This document shows, piece by piece, positions 43,793 through 52,348 of a DNA stretch of 64,000 bases. The translations under genes were made by a program, and so were the position numbers. This stretch comes from Bradyrhizobium sp. 199. Lineage in GTDB: Bacteria > Pseudomonadota > Alphaproteobacteria > Rhizobiales > Xanthobacteraceae. The DNA lies in the NCBI RefSeq assembly GCF_023073355.1, contig NZ_JADPJI010000008.1:620001-684000 (forward strand), read 5' to 3'. The notes under the pieces are model-generated. The model was not told where the DNA came from and did no database searches. It saw nothing but the letters and a program-made list of their open reading frames with translations. Each line of letters begins with the position of its first letter. Position 1 is the stretch's first letter.

Positions 43793-45136
43793 CTATCGCC
43801 CTTGGTCGGCGAACTCATGCTTGCTGTCATGACCGCCCACGAACACCAAAATGCCGGCGAGCAGCGGCAGCACCGCGAGCACGAGCAGGCCGGTGGAGGT
43901 CTGGCCGGTGGCTTCCTTCACCCAGCCGATCAGGTAAGGACCGCCGAAGCCAGCGAGATTGCCGATCGAGTTGATCAGCGCGATGCCACCGGCGGCCGCG
44001 GTGCCGGAAAGCCAGGCCGTCGGCAGAGTCCAGAACACACCGAAGCAGCAGAACACGCCGATCGCCGCGACCGTCAGCACCACCATCGTCATGGTGGGAT
44101 CGGTGAGATAGCTGGAGACGGCGAGCGCGACGGCGGTGAGCAGCAGCGGCGCACCGACATGCATCACGCGCTCGCGCATGGCATCGGAGTGCCGCGCCCA
44201 CAGGATCATGGCGATGGTGCCGAACAGATATGGGATCGCGGTCACGAAGCCGGTCTGCGCATTGGTCAGCCCGAACGCCTTGACGATCTGCGGCAGCCAG
44301 AACTGCATGCCGTAAAGCGCCCCGACGAACCCGAAATAGATCAGGCTGAGCGCGATCACCTTGGGCGAGGACAGCGCTTCGCCGAGCGAGAAATGCTTCA
44401 CCGCCTGCTTGGCCGCGATCTCCGAATCGAGCTTGGCCTTGAGCCAGGCCTTCTGCTCGGCCGAGAGCCACCCCGCCTTCTCCGGCCTGTCGGTGAGGTA
44501 GAACCAGGTGACGATGCCGAGCAGCACGGAAGGAATGCCCTCGATGATGAAGAGCCACTGCCAGCCCCTCAGGCCCATCATGCCGTCGAGCCCGAGCAGC
44601 AGGCCGGAGACCGGTGCACCGATGACGGTCGAGACCGGCACGGCGATCGCGAAGGCCGCAAGGAAGCGGGCACGGTATTCGGCCGGATACCAGTAGGTGA
44701 GATAGAGAATGATACCGGGAAAGAAGCCGGCCTCGGCGACACCGAGCAGGAAGCGCAGGACGTAGAAGCTCGTCACGCCGCTAACGAGCGCCATCAGGGC
44801 GGAGATGATGCCCCAGGTCACCATGATGCGGGCGATCCAGCGGCTGGCGCCGAATTTCTCCAATGCCAGATTGCTCGGCACCTCGAAGATGAAATAGCCG
44901 ATGAAGAAGATGCCGGCGCCCCAGGAGAAGATGAGTGGCGTGAACTTCAGGTCCGCATTCATGGTCAGCGCGGCAAAGCCGAGATTGACCCGGTCAAGAT
45001 AGGAGAAGAAGTAGGCCAGCACCAGGAACGGAATCAGACGCCATGAGATGGCGCGAATCGTCGACGTCTCGATTTCGCTCTTGTTGACGTTCTTGGCACC
45101 GCCGGCGGAACCGGCATAGGTGGTGGTCTGGCTCAT
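43793..45136 (-). CDS. MFS transporter, anion:cation symporter (ACS) family
   Basis: The 447-residue protein has twelve predicted helices. The family pattern is clear: ISWRLIPFLVLAYFFSYLDRVN near residue 30, GFFPGIILYLTYWYPAEYRAR near 138 (the MFS loop motif), and a long central loop near 215-250. ACS members import organic acids such as tartrate, phthalate or galactonate with protons. The substrate cannot be told, and no catabolic genes are adjacent. GGGGGAAG lies 2 bp before the ATG. Confidence 0.88.
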   Translation of the reverse strand: MSQTTTYAGSAGGAKNVNKSEIETSTIRAISWRLIPFLVLAYFFSYLDRVNLGFAALTMNADLKFTPLIFSWGAGIFFIGYFIFEVPSNLALEKFGASRWIARIMVTWGIISALMALVSGVTSFYVLRFLLGVAEAGFFPGIILYLTYWYPAEYRARFLAAFAIAVPVSTVIGAPVSGLLLGLDGMMGLRGWQWLFIIEGIPSVLLGIVTWFYLTDRPEKAGWLSAEQKAWLKAKLDSEIAAKQAVKHFSLGEALSSPKVIALSLIYFGFVGALYGMQFWLPQIVKAFGLTNAQTGFVTAIPYLFGTIAMILWARHSDAMRERVMHVGAPLLLTAVALAVSSYLTDPTMTMVVLTVAAIGVFCCFGVFWTLPTAWLSGTAAAGGIALINSIGNLAGFGGPYLIGWVKEATGQTSTGLLVLAVLPLLAGILVFVGGHDSKHEFADQGR

Positions 45137-45202
45137 GGCTTCCCCCGGGTTGTTGCTTTTGTGGGCTGGTTAGCGGTTTTGAGCATCGCGGGCAGAGAGT
45201 CA

Positions 45203-45661
45203 ATGGAGCGAGCAATGCACCGGACGCAGCCGGATAAAGCTGTTGCGCTGGTACGGACATCGCTGATCCGCGCCACCCTCGCCTTCGCGGTGATCGTCTG
45301 CGGGCTGTCGCTGCGCTGGTACGGCTTTCCACTCGGCCTGCCTGCATTCGTCGTGAAGTATGGCGGCTCGCTGTTGTGGGCCACGATGGTGTTTCTGCTG
45401 GCGGGGGTCTTGCTGCCGCAGCTGTCGCGCAACCAACTCTCGGCCATCGCGGCGGTGATTGCGGTCGTGGTCGAGTTCTCCCGCCTGGTGCACACGCCAT
45501 GGCTTGATGCGTTCCGGCTGGCGACGGCCGGCGCGCTGCTGCTCGGGCGCATCTTCTCGCCGTGGAATTTGGTCGCTTACGCTGTCGGGATTGTGTTCGG
45601 CGTCTGGATCGACCGGCTCGCCGGGATGCGCGCTCTCGTAGGTTGGGCAAAGGCGCCTTAG
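45203..45661 (+). CDS. DUF2809 family membrane protein
   Basis: A 152-residue protein with four predicted helices (about 19-41, 48-68, 76-92 and 125-141). LRWYGFPLGLPAFVVKYGGSLLWATMVF matches the DUF2809 pattern, here with the internal part shown only in outline. The function is unknown. The start is uncertain: an ATG four codons later is also possible. Confidence 0.75.
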   Translation: MERAMHRTQPDKAVALVRTSLIRATLAFAVIVCGLSLRWYGFPLGLPAFVVKYGGSLLWATMVFLLAGVLLPQLSRNQLSAIAAVIAVVVEFSRLVHTPWLDAFRLATAGALLLGRIFSPWNLVAYAVGIVFGVWIDRLAGMRALVGWAKAP

Positions 45662-45726
45662 CGCCGTGCCCACGATTTCTCTCCACGTGAGACAGGCTTG
45701 GGCACGCTTCGCTTTGCCGACCCTAC
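45643..45726. repeat. Intergenic inverted repeat, family D (copy 3)
   Basis: GTAGGTTGGGCAAAGGCGC and GCGCCGTGCCCACG are followed by TGGGCACGCTTCGCTTTGCCGACCCTACC, so outer arms GTAGGnTnGGCAAAG and CTTTGCCGACCCTAC pair. It lies between convergent genes and overlaps the end of the DUF2809 gene. Confidence 0.6.
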
Positions 45727-45745
45727 CAGACCGGTGTTTTGCAAC

Positions 45746-46912
45746 TCACTCCGCCAGCTGAAACCGCTCGAACCTATCAAGCTCGTCCTCGATCACCCGC
45801 TTGAGCTCCTTGCGCCCTGCCGTCTTCTTCCCCTGCCCGACCCAGGTCCATTTCTGCATCAGCAACCTCTTGGCCTGCCGGTCCGTCTTCAGGTCGAGCG
45901 CGGCGACGATCTCGTCGCCGACCAGCACCGGCAGCGCAAAATAGCCGAGCCTGCGTTTGGCCTTTGGCACATACGCCTCGAACAGGTGGTTGTAACCGAA
46001 GATGAGATTGGTGCGCTTGCGCTGGATGATCAGGGGATCGAAGGGCGAGAGGATGTGGACGAGATCAGGCGAGATCGCCTGACCGTTCGTCTCGAGCAAG
46101 GCCGGCGCCGCCCAATGCTCCTGCTTGCCGGCGCCATCGATCGCAACAGGCAGCAGCTCGCCGCGACGGACCCGGGAGGCGATCAGGCTCGCGACCGCCT
46201 TCTTGCGCGGCGCGTCGAGGTGGCAGATGGAATCGAGGCTCACCACGCCTTGCGAGCGCAGCGCACGGTCGAGCACATAGGCCGTGATCTCCTTCGTTGA
46301 CGCGGGCTTCGGCAGCTTGTCCCAGCCGAAATGACGCGTCGTCAGTTCGTAGGTCTTGAGCATGCCCTGCCGCTCGCTGATGGTCACGGCACCGGTATAG
46401 AAGGCGAGTTGCAAGGCCCGCTTCGAAGGCTTGCGGCTCTGCCACAGATGCTCCTTCTCGGTGAGCACGTCATCCTCGATGTCGCGGATCGTCAGCGGAC
46501 CGGCGCGCACCAGCCGCATCACCTTGCGCGTGTCGGCCGGCTTCACCGAGGCGAACCATTTGTGCCCCTCGCGGCGGTGCTCGCGCATCGCCGGGAGGAA
46601 GAAGCGGAAGTCGTCAGCCGGAACGTAAGAGAGCGCGTGCGTCCAATATTCGAACACGGTTTTGTCGACGCTTTGGGCGTGGCGCAGATCGGCGCGGCGA
46701 TAGGACGGGATCCGGCTGAACAGGATATGATGATGGCAGCGCTCGATGACGTTGATGGTGTCGATCTGCACATAGCCGAGATGAGCGACCGCGTCGGTGA
46801 CGGCCTGCGCTCCGTCGCCGAACGGCGTGCGCTGATCCAGCCGTTGGGCGTGCAGCCAGATCTGCCGGGCCTGTGTCGCGGTGATCGGAAGGGGTTTGGG
46901 CGGGCGTGACAT
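45746..46912 (-). CDS. YcaQ-like winged-helix DNA glycosylase (crosslink repair)
   Basis: The 388-residue protein matches the HTH_42/YcaQ family, which unhooks interstrand DNA crosslinks. The N-terminal part holds GYVQIDTINVIERCHHHILFS, with the catalytic Q-x-D motif near residue 48. The remainder is a winged-helix array with SILSPFDPLI-type segment (HILSPFDPLIIQRKRT). I chose the ATG at 46912; a TTG four codons before is possible. No Shine-Dalgarno sequence is obvious. Confidence 0.88.
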   Translation of the reverse strand: MSRPPKPLPITATQARQIWLHAQRLDQRTPFGDGAQAVTDAVAHLGYVQIDTINVIERCHHHILFSRIPSYRRADLRHAQSVDKTVFEYWTHALSYVPADDFRFFLPAMREHRREGHKWFASVKPADTRKVMRLVRAGPLTIRDIEDDVLTEKEHLWQSRKPSKRALQLAFYTGAVTISERQGMLKTYELTTRHFGWDKLPKPASTKEITAYVLDRALRSQGVVSLDSICHLDAPRKKAVASLIASRVRRGELLPVAIDGAGKQEHWAAPALLETNGQAISPDLVHILSPFDPLIIQRKRTNLIFGYNHLFEAYVPKAKRRLGYFALPVLVGDEIVAALDLKTDRQAKRLLMQKWTWVGQGKKTAGRKELKRVIEDELDRFERFQLAE

Positions 46913-46957
46913 TGCAGGAGGCAATGTAGCGGGATTCGCGGCGAGGCAAACAATAGA

Positions 46958-46996
46958 GACAAAGAAAACCGCGCTGCCATCTGCTGACAGCGCGGC
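46958..46996 (-). terminator. Rho-independent terminator
   Basis: On the minus strand CCGCGCTG and CAGCGCGG form an 8-bp perfect stem with an 11-base loop, followed by TTTTCTTTG. It lies about 20 bp after the small secreted protein gene at 47.0 kb. Confidence 0.8.
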
Positions 46997-47014
46997 CGGT
47001 CAACGAACGCTCAG

Positions 47015-47260
47015 CTATTTCGCGCTCATCTTCTGCGCCTTCATGTAGTGCTTGCAGGCACCGCGCATATTGCCTTTGCTCATCTCGGAGTTGGCTGAAG
47101 CCATTTCCTTGGCCATCCCCTGTTTGGCCGGCGAATCCACGGTTCCCATCGCGGTCAGCGACTTGCCGATCGCCTCGCCCGTACAGGGCTGCATCTTTGC
47201 TGCGGAAGCCGGCGAGGCTGCGAACGCGGCGAGCAGAACGGCCGAAAGCAAGATCTTCAT
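47015..47260 (-). CDS. Small secreted hypothetical protein
   Basis: The 81-residue protein has a signal peptide (residues 1 to about 20, ending SPASA). The mature part is helical with two cysteines (MQPCTGEAIG and MRGACKHYMKAQ) and many M, K and A residues. GGAGGAAAC lies 7 bp before the ATG, and a good terminator follows the gene. I recognise no named family. Confidence 0.75.
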   Translation of the reverse strand: MKILLSAVLLAAFAASPASAAKMQPCTGEAIGKSLTAMGTVDSPAKQGMAKEMASANSEMSKGNMRGACKHYMKAQKMSAK

Positions 47261-47378
47261 CGAATGTTTCCTCCCTGAAACAGAACCGGCGCTATGCCGG
47301 CCACACGAGAACCATTCTTCAGCGACAAGTTTTCAGGGAGAAGACATTTCGTTGCTGCGCCGCAGCGCCAGCCCGCTA

Positions 47379-47786
47379 TCAGCGTGCGGCTTTTGGGCGC
47401 TCCCCGACGCTGCCCGTGGCGACATCCGGCTCGCAGAAGGCCCTGCCGCGCCCCTCCGCCTGGCAGCGATAGACGTTGCCGGTGAGGCGGTCGACCAGCC
47501 ACACATTATCGTCGGTCGGCCCTTCGATCCCGACATAGCGGGAGGTCAGCCCCGTGATCAGCGTCGACAGCAGGATCGCCACCGCAATCATGGCTGCACC
47601 GATATAGATGGGCATCGAATTCAGGAGCACTGTCCGATCCGGCGGGCCACTGCGATAGGACTGGTAATCACGCTGATAATCACTTGGCCTCGGCACTGGT
47701 CGGAACTCGGCTCCTTCATTCACGATGGCGGGCAAACATCCCGCTAGGCGTGCATCTGGCCGATTTGTTGTTCGCGAACGGGCCAT
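47379..47786 (-). CDS. Hypothetical single-pass membrane protein
   Basis: A protein of about 135 residues with one transmembrane helix (PIYIGAAMIAVAILLSTLI) and a periplasmic C-terminal domain of about 55 residues containing DDNVWLVDRLTGNVYRCQAEG and a second cysteine (AFCEPD). The RLTGNVYRC pattern is seen in small rhizobial envelope proteins. The start is uncertain; upstream codons and an internal GTG at 47726 are alternatives. Confidence 0.6.
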   Translation of the reverse strand: MARSRTTNRPDARLAGCLPAIVNEGAEFRPVPRPSDYQRDYQSYRSGPPDRTVLLNSMPIYIGAAMIAVAILLSTLITGLTSRYVGIEGPTDDNVWLVDRLTGNVYRCQAEGRGRAFCEPDVATGSVGERPKAAR

Positions 47787-47912
47787 GCGGCGACGGCATT
47801 GCGACGATCGGTGTGCAGAGGTTTCAGCCAAGTCTGCCCGCGCCTCGTCAAGTCGCAATCTCTGGCTGACCGCCTCCCCGCGACACCGGGGAATGGGCTC
47901 GCGCAGCTCAAC

Positions 47913-47926
47913 GTGATTTCAATCAC
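47913..47926. promoter_or_regulatory. CRP/FNR-family box candidate 1
   Basis: GTGATTTCAATCAC is GTGA-N6-TCAC with perfect six-base arms, close to the CRP consensus TGTGA-N6-TCACA and one outer base per side from the FNR/FixK consensus. It is about 130-170 bp from either divergent gene. Confidence 0.45.
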
Positions 47927-48083
47927 AGGGGCGGCCCCCGCTGCATGAACCACGCCGCGGGCAGCACGACCAATTCTGTTGGCGCGATCGGTCCCTGTTC
48001 CCGAAGCGGCCGCGAAATGCGCCGGTCCGCCGCCCGGAACGTCCGGAATGCGCTGGATGGGCCTGGAAGCGTCTGTCGCCTCC

Positions 48084-48097
48084 GTGACCAAGATCAC
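48084..48097. promoter_or_regulatory. CRP/FNR-family box candidate 2
   Basis: GTGACCAAGATCAC repeats the GTGA-N6-TCAC plan 171 bp after the first, about 73 bp before the OmpA-family start, a suitable place for an activator. Confidence 0.45.
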
Positions 48098-48169
48098 ATC
48101 AGGGCCTTTGAACCTGCTTTAGGCTCGCAGCATCAAATCGCTATCAGGCGTAACACCGAGGATATGACA

Positions 48170-48811
48170 ATGACCCGTTTTGATAAGTTCTTTGGACTGA
48201 AGGCGATGACTCTCACCGCGGCGCTGTCGATGACCGCGGGCCTGGCCCTGGCCGGCGACAACAGCGTCTCCACCGACAAGATCCTGGATGCTCTGAAGCC
48301 AAAGCCGGCGACCCGCGGCCTGTCCGTCGGTCCGCAGGCCGACACGGCCGTGCAGGCCAAGGAAGCGAGCTTCCTGAACACCGTGCGCAACCGCTCCACG
48401 CGGTCGCTCTCGACCGGCGAGCGCGAGCAGATCGCCGAGCTCGCCGCGACCAAGCCGAAGATCGACCTGGAGATCCAGTTCGACTACAACTCGGCCGACA
48501 TCGCCAAGACCTCGATGGCCTCGGTGCAGGCGCTCGGCAAGGCCCTGTCCGATCCGGCGCTCAAGGGCTCGACCTTCGTGGTCGCCGGCCATACCGACGC
48601 GACCGGTGGCGAAGCATACAATCAAGGGCTCTCTGAGCGGCGCGCCGACACCATCAAGAAGTATTTGGTGCAAAACTACGGCCTGAACGGCACCGATGTC
48701 GTCACCGTCGGTTACGGCGAAACCAAGCTGAAGGACGCCGCCAACGGCGCCGACCCGATCAACCGCCGCGTCCAGGTCGTGAACATGGACACCAAGACCG
48801 CGTCGAAATGA
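48170..48811 (+). CDS. OmpA-family periplasmic protein
   Basis: The 213-residue protein has a signal peptide (residues 1 to about 29, ending LALAG), a linker with conserved LSVGPQADTAVQAKEASFLNTVR, and an OmpA C-terminal domain (about 95-205) with LEIQFDYNSADI and VVAGHTDATGGEAYNQGLSERRA, which carries the peptidoglycan-binding Asp and Arg. There is no outer-membrane barrel. The ATG at 48170 is chosen because GAGG lies 8 bp before it; the ATG six bases upstream is too close to that sequence. Confidence 0.9.
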   Translation: MTRFDKFFGLKAMTLTAALSMTAGLALAGDNSVSTDKILDALKPKPATRGLSVGPQADTAVQAKEASFLNTVRNRSTRSLSTGEREQIAELAATKPKIDLEIQFDYNSADIAKTSMASVQALGKALSDPALKGSTFVVAGHTDATGGEAYNQGLSERRADTIKKYLVQNYGLNGTDVVTVGYGETKLKDAANGADPINRRVQVVNMDTKTASK

Positions 48812-48859
48812 CCGCAAGGTCACGAAGCACGCCGCCTGCCGCCCCGGCAGGCGGCAGTG

Positions 48860-50218
48860 TCATATCCAGCTCTGAAACAGCATCAGCCGGCCGAATGTCC
48901 GCATGGAAGTGCCGACGAAAGCTGCGGAAACCGGCAGCATGGTCGCAAAGCCGGCCGCGGCGACGCCGACATAGACCCACAGCAGCCAACGCGGCAGCCC
49001 CTCCCGGCGCAAAACATAGACCAGCGCGAGCGACGCCGCGGTGGCAGCCGGCAGGTAATAGTAGATGAATCCCAGTGTGCGCGGCAGCAACGCCCAGGCG
49101 AGCCACGGCCCGAAATAGAACGCCGCGATCAGGAAGGCATCCCAGCGCCGCGCCACGATGAAGTCGCGCAGCACCACAGTGAGCGCGATCAGCGCCGGCC
49201 ACAGCACCAGCGGATTGCCGAGAAAGACGATCGCGGCGACGTTGTCCTCCGCGCCCTTGTCGAACAGGAACCAGACTGGACGGGCGAGCAGCGGCCAGGA
49301 CGGCCACGAACTCATATAGGTGTGGCCGGCGATCGCAGTCGTCGTGTTGTCGGCGAAGATCCGGCGCTGCGCCTCGATCAGGTCCGGCAGCGACACGCCG
49401 TAGAGCGGAACGAAGGCGGCAAGGTAAGCCACGCCGGGCAAGACGGCGAAGCACAGCGCGACATGATGCAGCCTGAAGCTGGGCCAGAGGTCCGGCCGAT
49501 ACCAGTCGTCCGGCTTGGCGTCGGCGAACAGCGTGCGCCAGCCCTGCATCAGACGGATCACCGCGACGATGAGGATGCAGACGCCGAGCGGAAACAGGCC
49601 GCTCCATTTGCAGGCTGCGGCCAGACCGAACAGGCCGCCGGCGAGCGCGAACAGCGCCTGCGGCCGCTCTCGTCGAAAACCATGCATGAAGGCTGCGGTC
49701 GCGAGCAGACCGAAGGCGAGCGCAAAGATATCGAGCATGGCGATGCGCGCCTGCACGTACAGCATCTGGTTCGACCCCGCGATCAGCGCCGCCGCGATGG
49801 CCGGTCCTTGCGCCGAGAACAGTGCGAGGCCGCACAGATAGATCGCGACGATCGCCAATGCGCCGAACAAGGTCGCGGGATAGCGCCAGCCGAACGCATT
49901 GTCGCCGAACGCCGCGATCGAGGCCGCGATCAGCTCCTTGGCCAGCGGCGGGTGCATCGGGTTGAGCATCGGCTGCGACATGGCCGGCGCCAGCATCTGC
50001 CGCGCCGCCGGCACATAGTGCACCTCGTCGAAGACGAACTTGTCCGGCGTCGTCAGTCCGATCAGCAACGCGAGATGGGCGACCAGGAAGATCGCGACAG
50101 AAATGACTGCGCTCCGCGACATCTTTGGAACTGCGGACGGCTCAAGCGGCTGCTGTGGGGATGTTTTGCGTGGCAAATTTGCGTCACCGCGGACAAAAAA
50201 AGAGATCGCGATTTTCAT
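48860..50218 (-). CDS. GT39/PMT-like membrane glycosyltransferase
   Basis: A protein of about 452 residues with eleven or so hydrophobic helices. The first periplasmic loop has KFVFDEVHYVPAARQML, with the D-E pair that is catalytic in protein O-mannosyltransferases, followed by MHPPLAKELIAASIAAFG; both are hallmarks of the PMT/GT39 fold. It would transfer a sugar from polyprenyl phosphate to protein or a glycan. The start is uncertain (another ATG at 50122). No lipid-sugar synthase is adjacent; the one at 4.35 kb is a possible supplier. Confidence 0.85.
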   Translation of the reverse strand: MKIAISFFVRGDANLPRKTSPQQPLEPSAVPKMSRSAVISVAIFLVAHLALLIGLTTPDKFVFDEVHYVPAARQMLAPAMSQPMLNPMHPPLAKELIAASIAAFGDNAFGWRYPATLFGALAIVAIYLCGLALFSAQGPAIAAALIAGSNQMLYVQARIAMLDIFALAFGLLATAAFMHGFRRERPQALFALAGGLFGLAAACKWSGLFPLGVCILIVAVIRLMQGWRTLFADAKPDDWYRPDLWPSFRLHHVALCFAVLPGVAYLAAFVPLYGVSLPDLIEAQRRIFADNTTTAIAGHTYMSSWPSWPLLARPVWFLFDKGAEDNVAAIVFLGNPLVLWPALIALTVVLRDFIVARRWDAFLIAAFYFGPWLAWALLPRTLGFIYYYLPAATAASLALVYVLRREGLPRWLLWVYVGVAAAGFATMLPVSAAFVGTSMRTFGRLMLFQSWI

Positions 50219-50341
50219 TGAACGCATTCTGCCGCAACTGTCACTAAGCATAGCGCACGTCCCGCGCTGCTTGTGATAATTCCGCCACATCGCAAGCATG
50301 CGCGATCCGGTACGATCAGGGACAAATCGATCGGTTGCGAA

Positions 50342-51043
50342 ATGAATTTGCGTTTCTGGCTTCTCCCCACCCTGTTGTTAGCCGCGTTATGTGCGGCGCC
50401 GTGCGCGCTGGCGCAGACGCGCGTCGGCGAAGCCGTCCTGATCCAGAACGAAGTGGTGCGCGTGGCCGCGACATCCACGCCGATCAGTGTCGGCGACAGC
50501 ATGCTGCGCGACGAAACCGTGCGCACCGGGGCCGACAGCGCCGCGCGCTTCGTGATGGCCGACAGCACCAACCTGTCACTGGGCCCCAGCGCGACACTCA
50601 AGCTCGACCGCACCGTGTTCAACGACGAGCACAGCTATCGCGACGTCGCGATCCGCATGACCACCGGCGCATTCCGTTTCGTCACCGGACACTCCGAGAA
50701 GACGGCCTACAAGATCACGACGCCGCTCGCGACCATCGGCGTGCGCGGCACCACGCTCGACATCCTCTCGCAGCGCGGGCGCTCCGTCGTCGTGCTTCAG
50801 GACGGCGCGGCCAGCGTCTGCACGACGAGCTCTCAGTGCGTGCAACTCACTCAGCCGGGCGACACCGCGATCATCACATCGACCGGCGGCAAGGTCAGCA
50901 TCACCAAGTCCAACACGCCGCCCTGGACCTTCGCCGCCAACTGTGCAGCGAGCGCCGGGTTGTGCGCGGTGAACCAGTACGCCGGTGCCTCGCCGACCAT
51001 CACGCCGGCCGTCCAGGACGACGGCATGCTGTGCGGGCGCTGA
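50342..51043 (+). CDS. Exported FecR-domain protein
   Basis: The 233-residue protein has a signal peptide (residues 1 to about 25, ending CALAQ) and a FecR domain (about 45-155): DETVRTGADSAARFVMADST, then LGPSATLKLD and ITTPLATIGVRGTTLDI. Unlike FecR proper, it has no N-terminal cytoplasmic anti-sigma segment or membrane helix, so it should be periplasmic or surface exposed. Two cysteine pairs occur at the end (CTTSSQC, CAASAGLC). It lies 2 bp before an autotransporter gene, suggesting a functional pair. Confidence 0.85.
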   Translation: MNLRFWLLPTLLLAALCAAPCALAQTRVGEAVLIQNEVVRVAATSTPISVGDSMLRDETVRTGADSAARFVMADSTNLSLGPSATLKLDRTVFNDEHSYRDVAIRMTTGAFRFVTGHSEKTAYKITTPLATIGVRGTTLDILSQRGRSVVVLQDGAASVCTTSSQCVQLTQPGDTAIITSTGGKVSITKSNTPPWTFAANCAASAGLCAVNQYAGASPTITPAVQDDGMLCGR

Positions 51044-51045
51044 CG

Positions 51046-52206
51046 ATGGTGGAGCTCTGCTTGAAGCGCTTTATCCTTGCGGGGCTTCTGACCTTGGCCG
51101 CTGCGCTTGCGTATGTCGCGTTCGATGTTCGTCCGGCCGCAGCCCAGGCGACGTGTGGATCCGAATGCGGCGAGCCGACGCCTTACCCGAGCTATTCACC
51201 GTCCCCAACGCCGACATATTCGCCGTCGCCCTCCCCCTCGCCCAGCCCCTACCCGTCATCGTCGCCGAGCCCCTATCCGTCATCCTCGCCGAGCCCGACG
51301 CCGACGCCGACCGGCGCGGATTCCAGCGGCAATTCGATCGGCGGCCTCGCCAACCAGCGCTTCAACCAGATGATCACCAACCGGGTGCTCGGCACGGTCC
51401 TGCTCGGCGTCAACGAGCAGGTCAATTGCAGCGACTGCATCAGCGCGTTCGGCTCGGCCGGCTCGTTCTCGGCCGGCATCCACGGCCGCAAAGAGCTGAC
51501 GAATAATCTGTCGCTGCTCGCGGGCCTCGCCTACACGCACTACAACGAAGGCGGTTACAAAATCACGAGCGCACCGATCGGTGCGTTCGCGCTGCGCTAC
51601 GACTTCACAGATTGGGGCTCCTCGCGCCCATTCTTCGATGTCGGAACGATCCTGACACCATGGGAGAAGGCGCGCTATACCCGCAGCTACAACACCAGTC
51701 TCGGTCCGGTAAGCGTGACGAGCTCGACCAACGCCTCGAACTACGCGGTCTACGGCCGCGCCGGCTGGATGAGCCGCGTGTCGCCGCGCGACGAGCTCGC
51801 AGCTTCGATCGAGGTCTGGCAGCTCTGGCAGCGCGTGTCCGGGTACAGCGACAATGCGGTGGCCTTCAATCCGTTCGACGCCACCATCGCGACCGGCACC
51901 GACCGCACCAGCCTGGTCAAGATCGGCGGCCAATGGACGCATCTCTACGGCAGCAACATCGAGGCCAACATCAATGGTGGCTGGGTGCAGTCGTTCGCGA
52001 GCCGCAGCGGCATCGTCGCCACCGTGACCGGCAACGGCGTGGTGGTGCCGACCATGGGCAACCAGGGCTGGTTCGAATATGGCGGCCGCCTGGGCTTCCG
52101 CGTACAAAAGGGCTGGGTCGTGGATCTCTTCGCCAACGGCACGCTGGGCCCGCAGCCGGTCGGCAACACCATCCACGGCGGCGTGGGGCTGCGGATCAAT
52201 TACTAA
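51046..52206 (+). CDS. Autotransporter-like beta-barrel protein with Pro/Ser-rich linker
   Basis: The 386-residue protein has a hydrophobic leader (RFILAGLLTLAAALAYVAF, ending AAAQ), then CGSECGE and a 45-residue PSP/TPT-rich linker (about 45-90), and finally a domain of about 290 residues that fits a 12-strand autotransporter-type barrel with alternating hydrophobics and a C-terminal INY. NQRFNQMITNRVLGTVLLG begins the barrel helix. No passenger domain of usual size is present. The upstream FecR-domain gene ends 2 bp before its ATG. Confidence 0.8.
   Translation: MVELCLKRFILAGLLTLAAALAYVAFDVRPAAAQATCGSECGEPTPYPSYSPSPTPTYSPSPSPSPSPYPSSSPSPYPSSSPSPTPTPTGADSSGNSIGGLANQRFNQMITNRVLGTVLLGVNEQVNCSDCISAFGSAGSFSAGIHGRKELTNNLSLLAGLAYTHYNEGGYKITSAPIGAFALRYDFTDWGSSRPFFDVGTILTPWEKARYTRSYNTSLGPVSVTSSTNASNYAVYGRAGWMSRVSPRDELAASIEVWQLWQRVSGYSDNAVAFNPFDATIATGTDRTSLVKIGGQWTHLYGSNIEANINGGWVQSFASRSGIVATVTGNGVVVPTMGNQGWFEYGGRLGFRVQKGWVVDLFANGTLGPQPVGNTIHGGVGLRINY
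51244..51291 (+). repeat. 24-bp in-frame tandem duplication in the linker
   Basis: Two adjacent 24-bp units (starting AGCCCCTA) match at 22 of 24 positions and encode SPYPSSSP twice within the proline-rich linker. Confidence 0.85.
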
Positions 52207-52210
52207 TTCC

Positions 52211-52320
52211 TCATGGTGAGGAGGCGCGCGAGCGCCGTCCCGAACCATGCAGCCCCGCTTTGGCAGCTTGGCCATTCATCCTTCGAGACGCTTGCTGCGC
52301 AAGCTCCTCAGGATGAGGAG
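52211..52320. repeat. Intergenic repeat, family E
   Basis: CCTCATGGTGAGGAG...CATCCTTCGAGACGC...GCTCCTCAGGATGAGGAG: the left CCTCAT and right ATGAGG are inverted, and CATCCTTCGAG recurs as a type common in Rhizobiales intergenic DNA. It lies between convergent genes. Confidence 0.55.
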
Positions 52321-52348
52321 CGCCGCCTTACGCCGAACCGCCACCGCC

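Larger units (their letters stand above)
47787..48169. other. Divergent upstream region of the OmpA-family gene
   Basis: This 383-bp region between divergent genes has no convincing gene. The plus frame that is open through it has no protein-like features. It holds two GTGA-N6-TCAC palindromes (listed separately). Confidence 0.5.

Noticed and set aside
47945..48169. N-terminal extension of the OmpA-family gene
   Set aside because: It would place the signal peptide internally and runs through candidate regulatory sites. A good Shine-Dalgarno sequence supports the later ATG.
50342..51043. FecR protein as part of a FecIR iron signalling system
   Set aside because: There is no sigma factor or TonB receptor adjacent and the anti-sigma N-terminus is absent.
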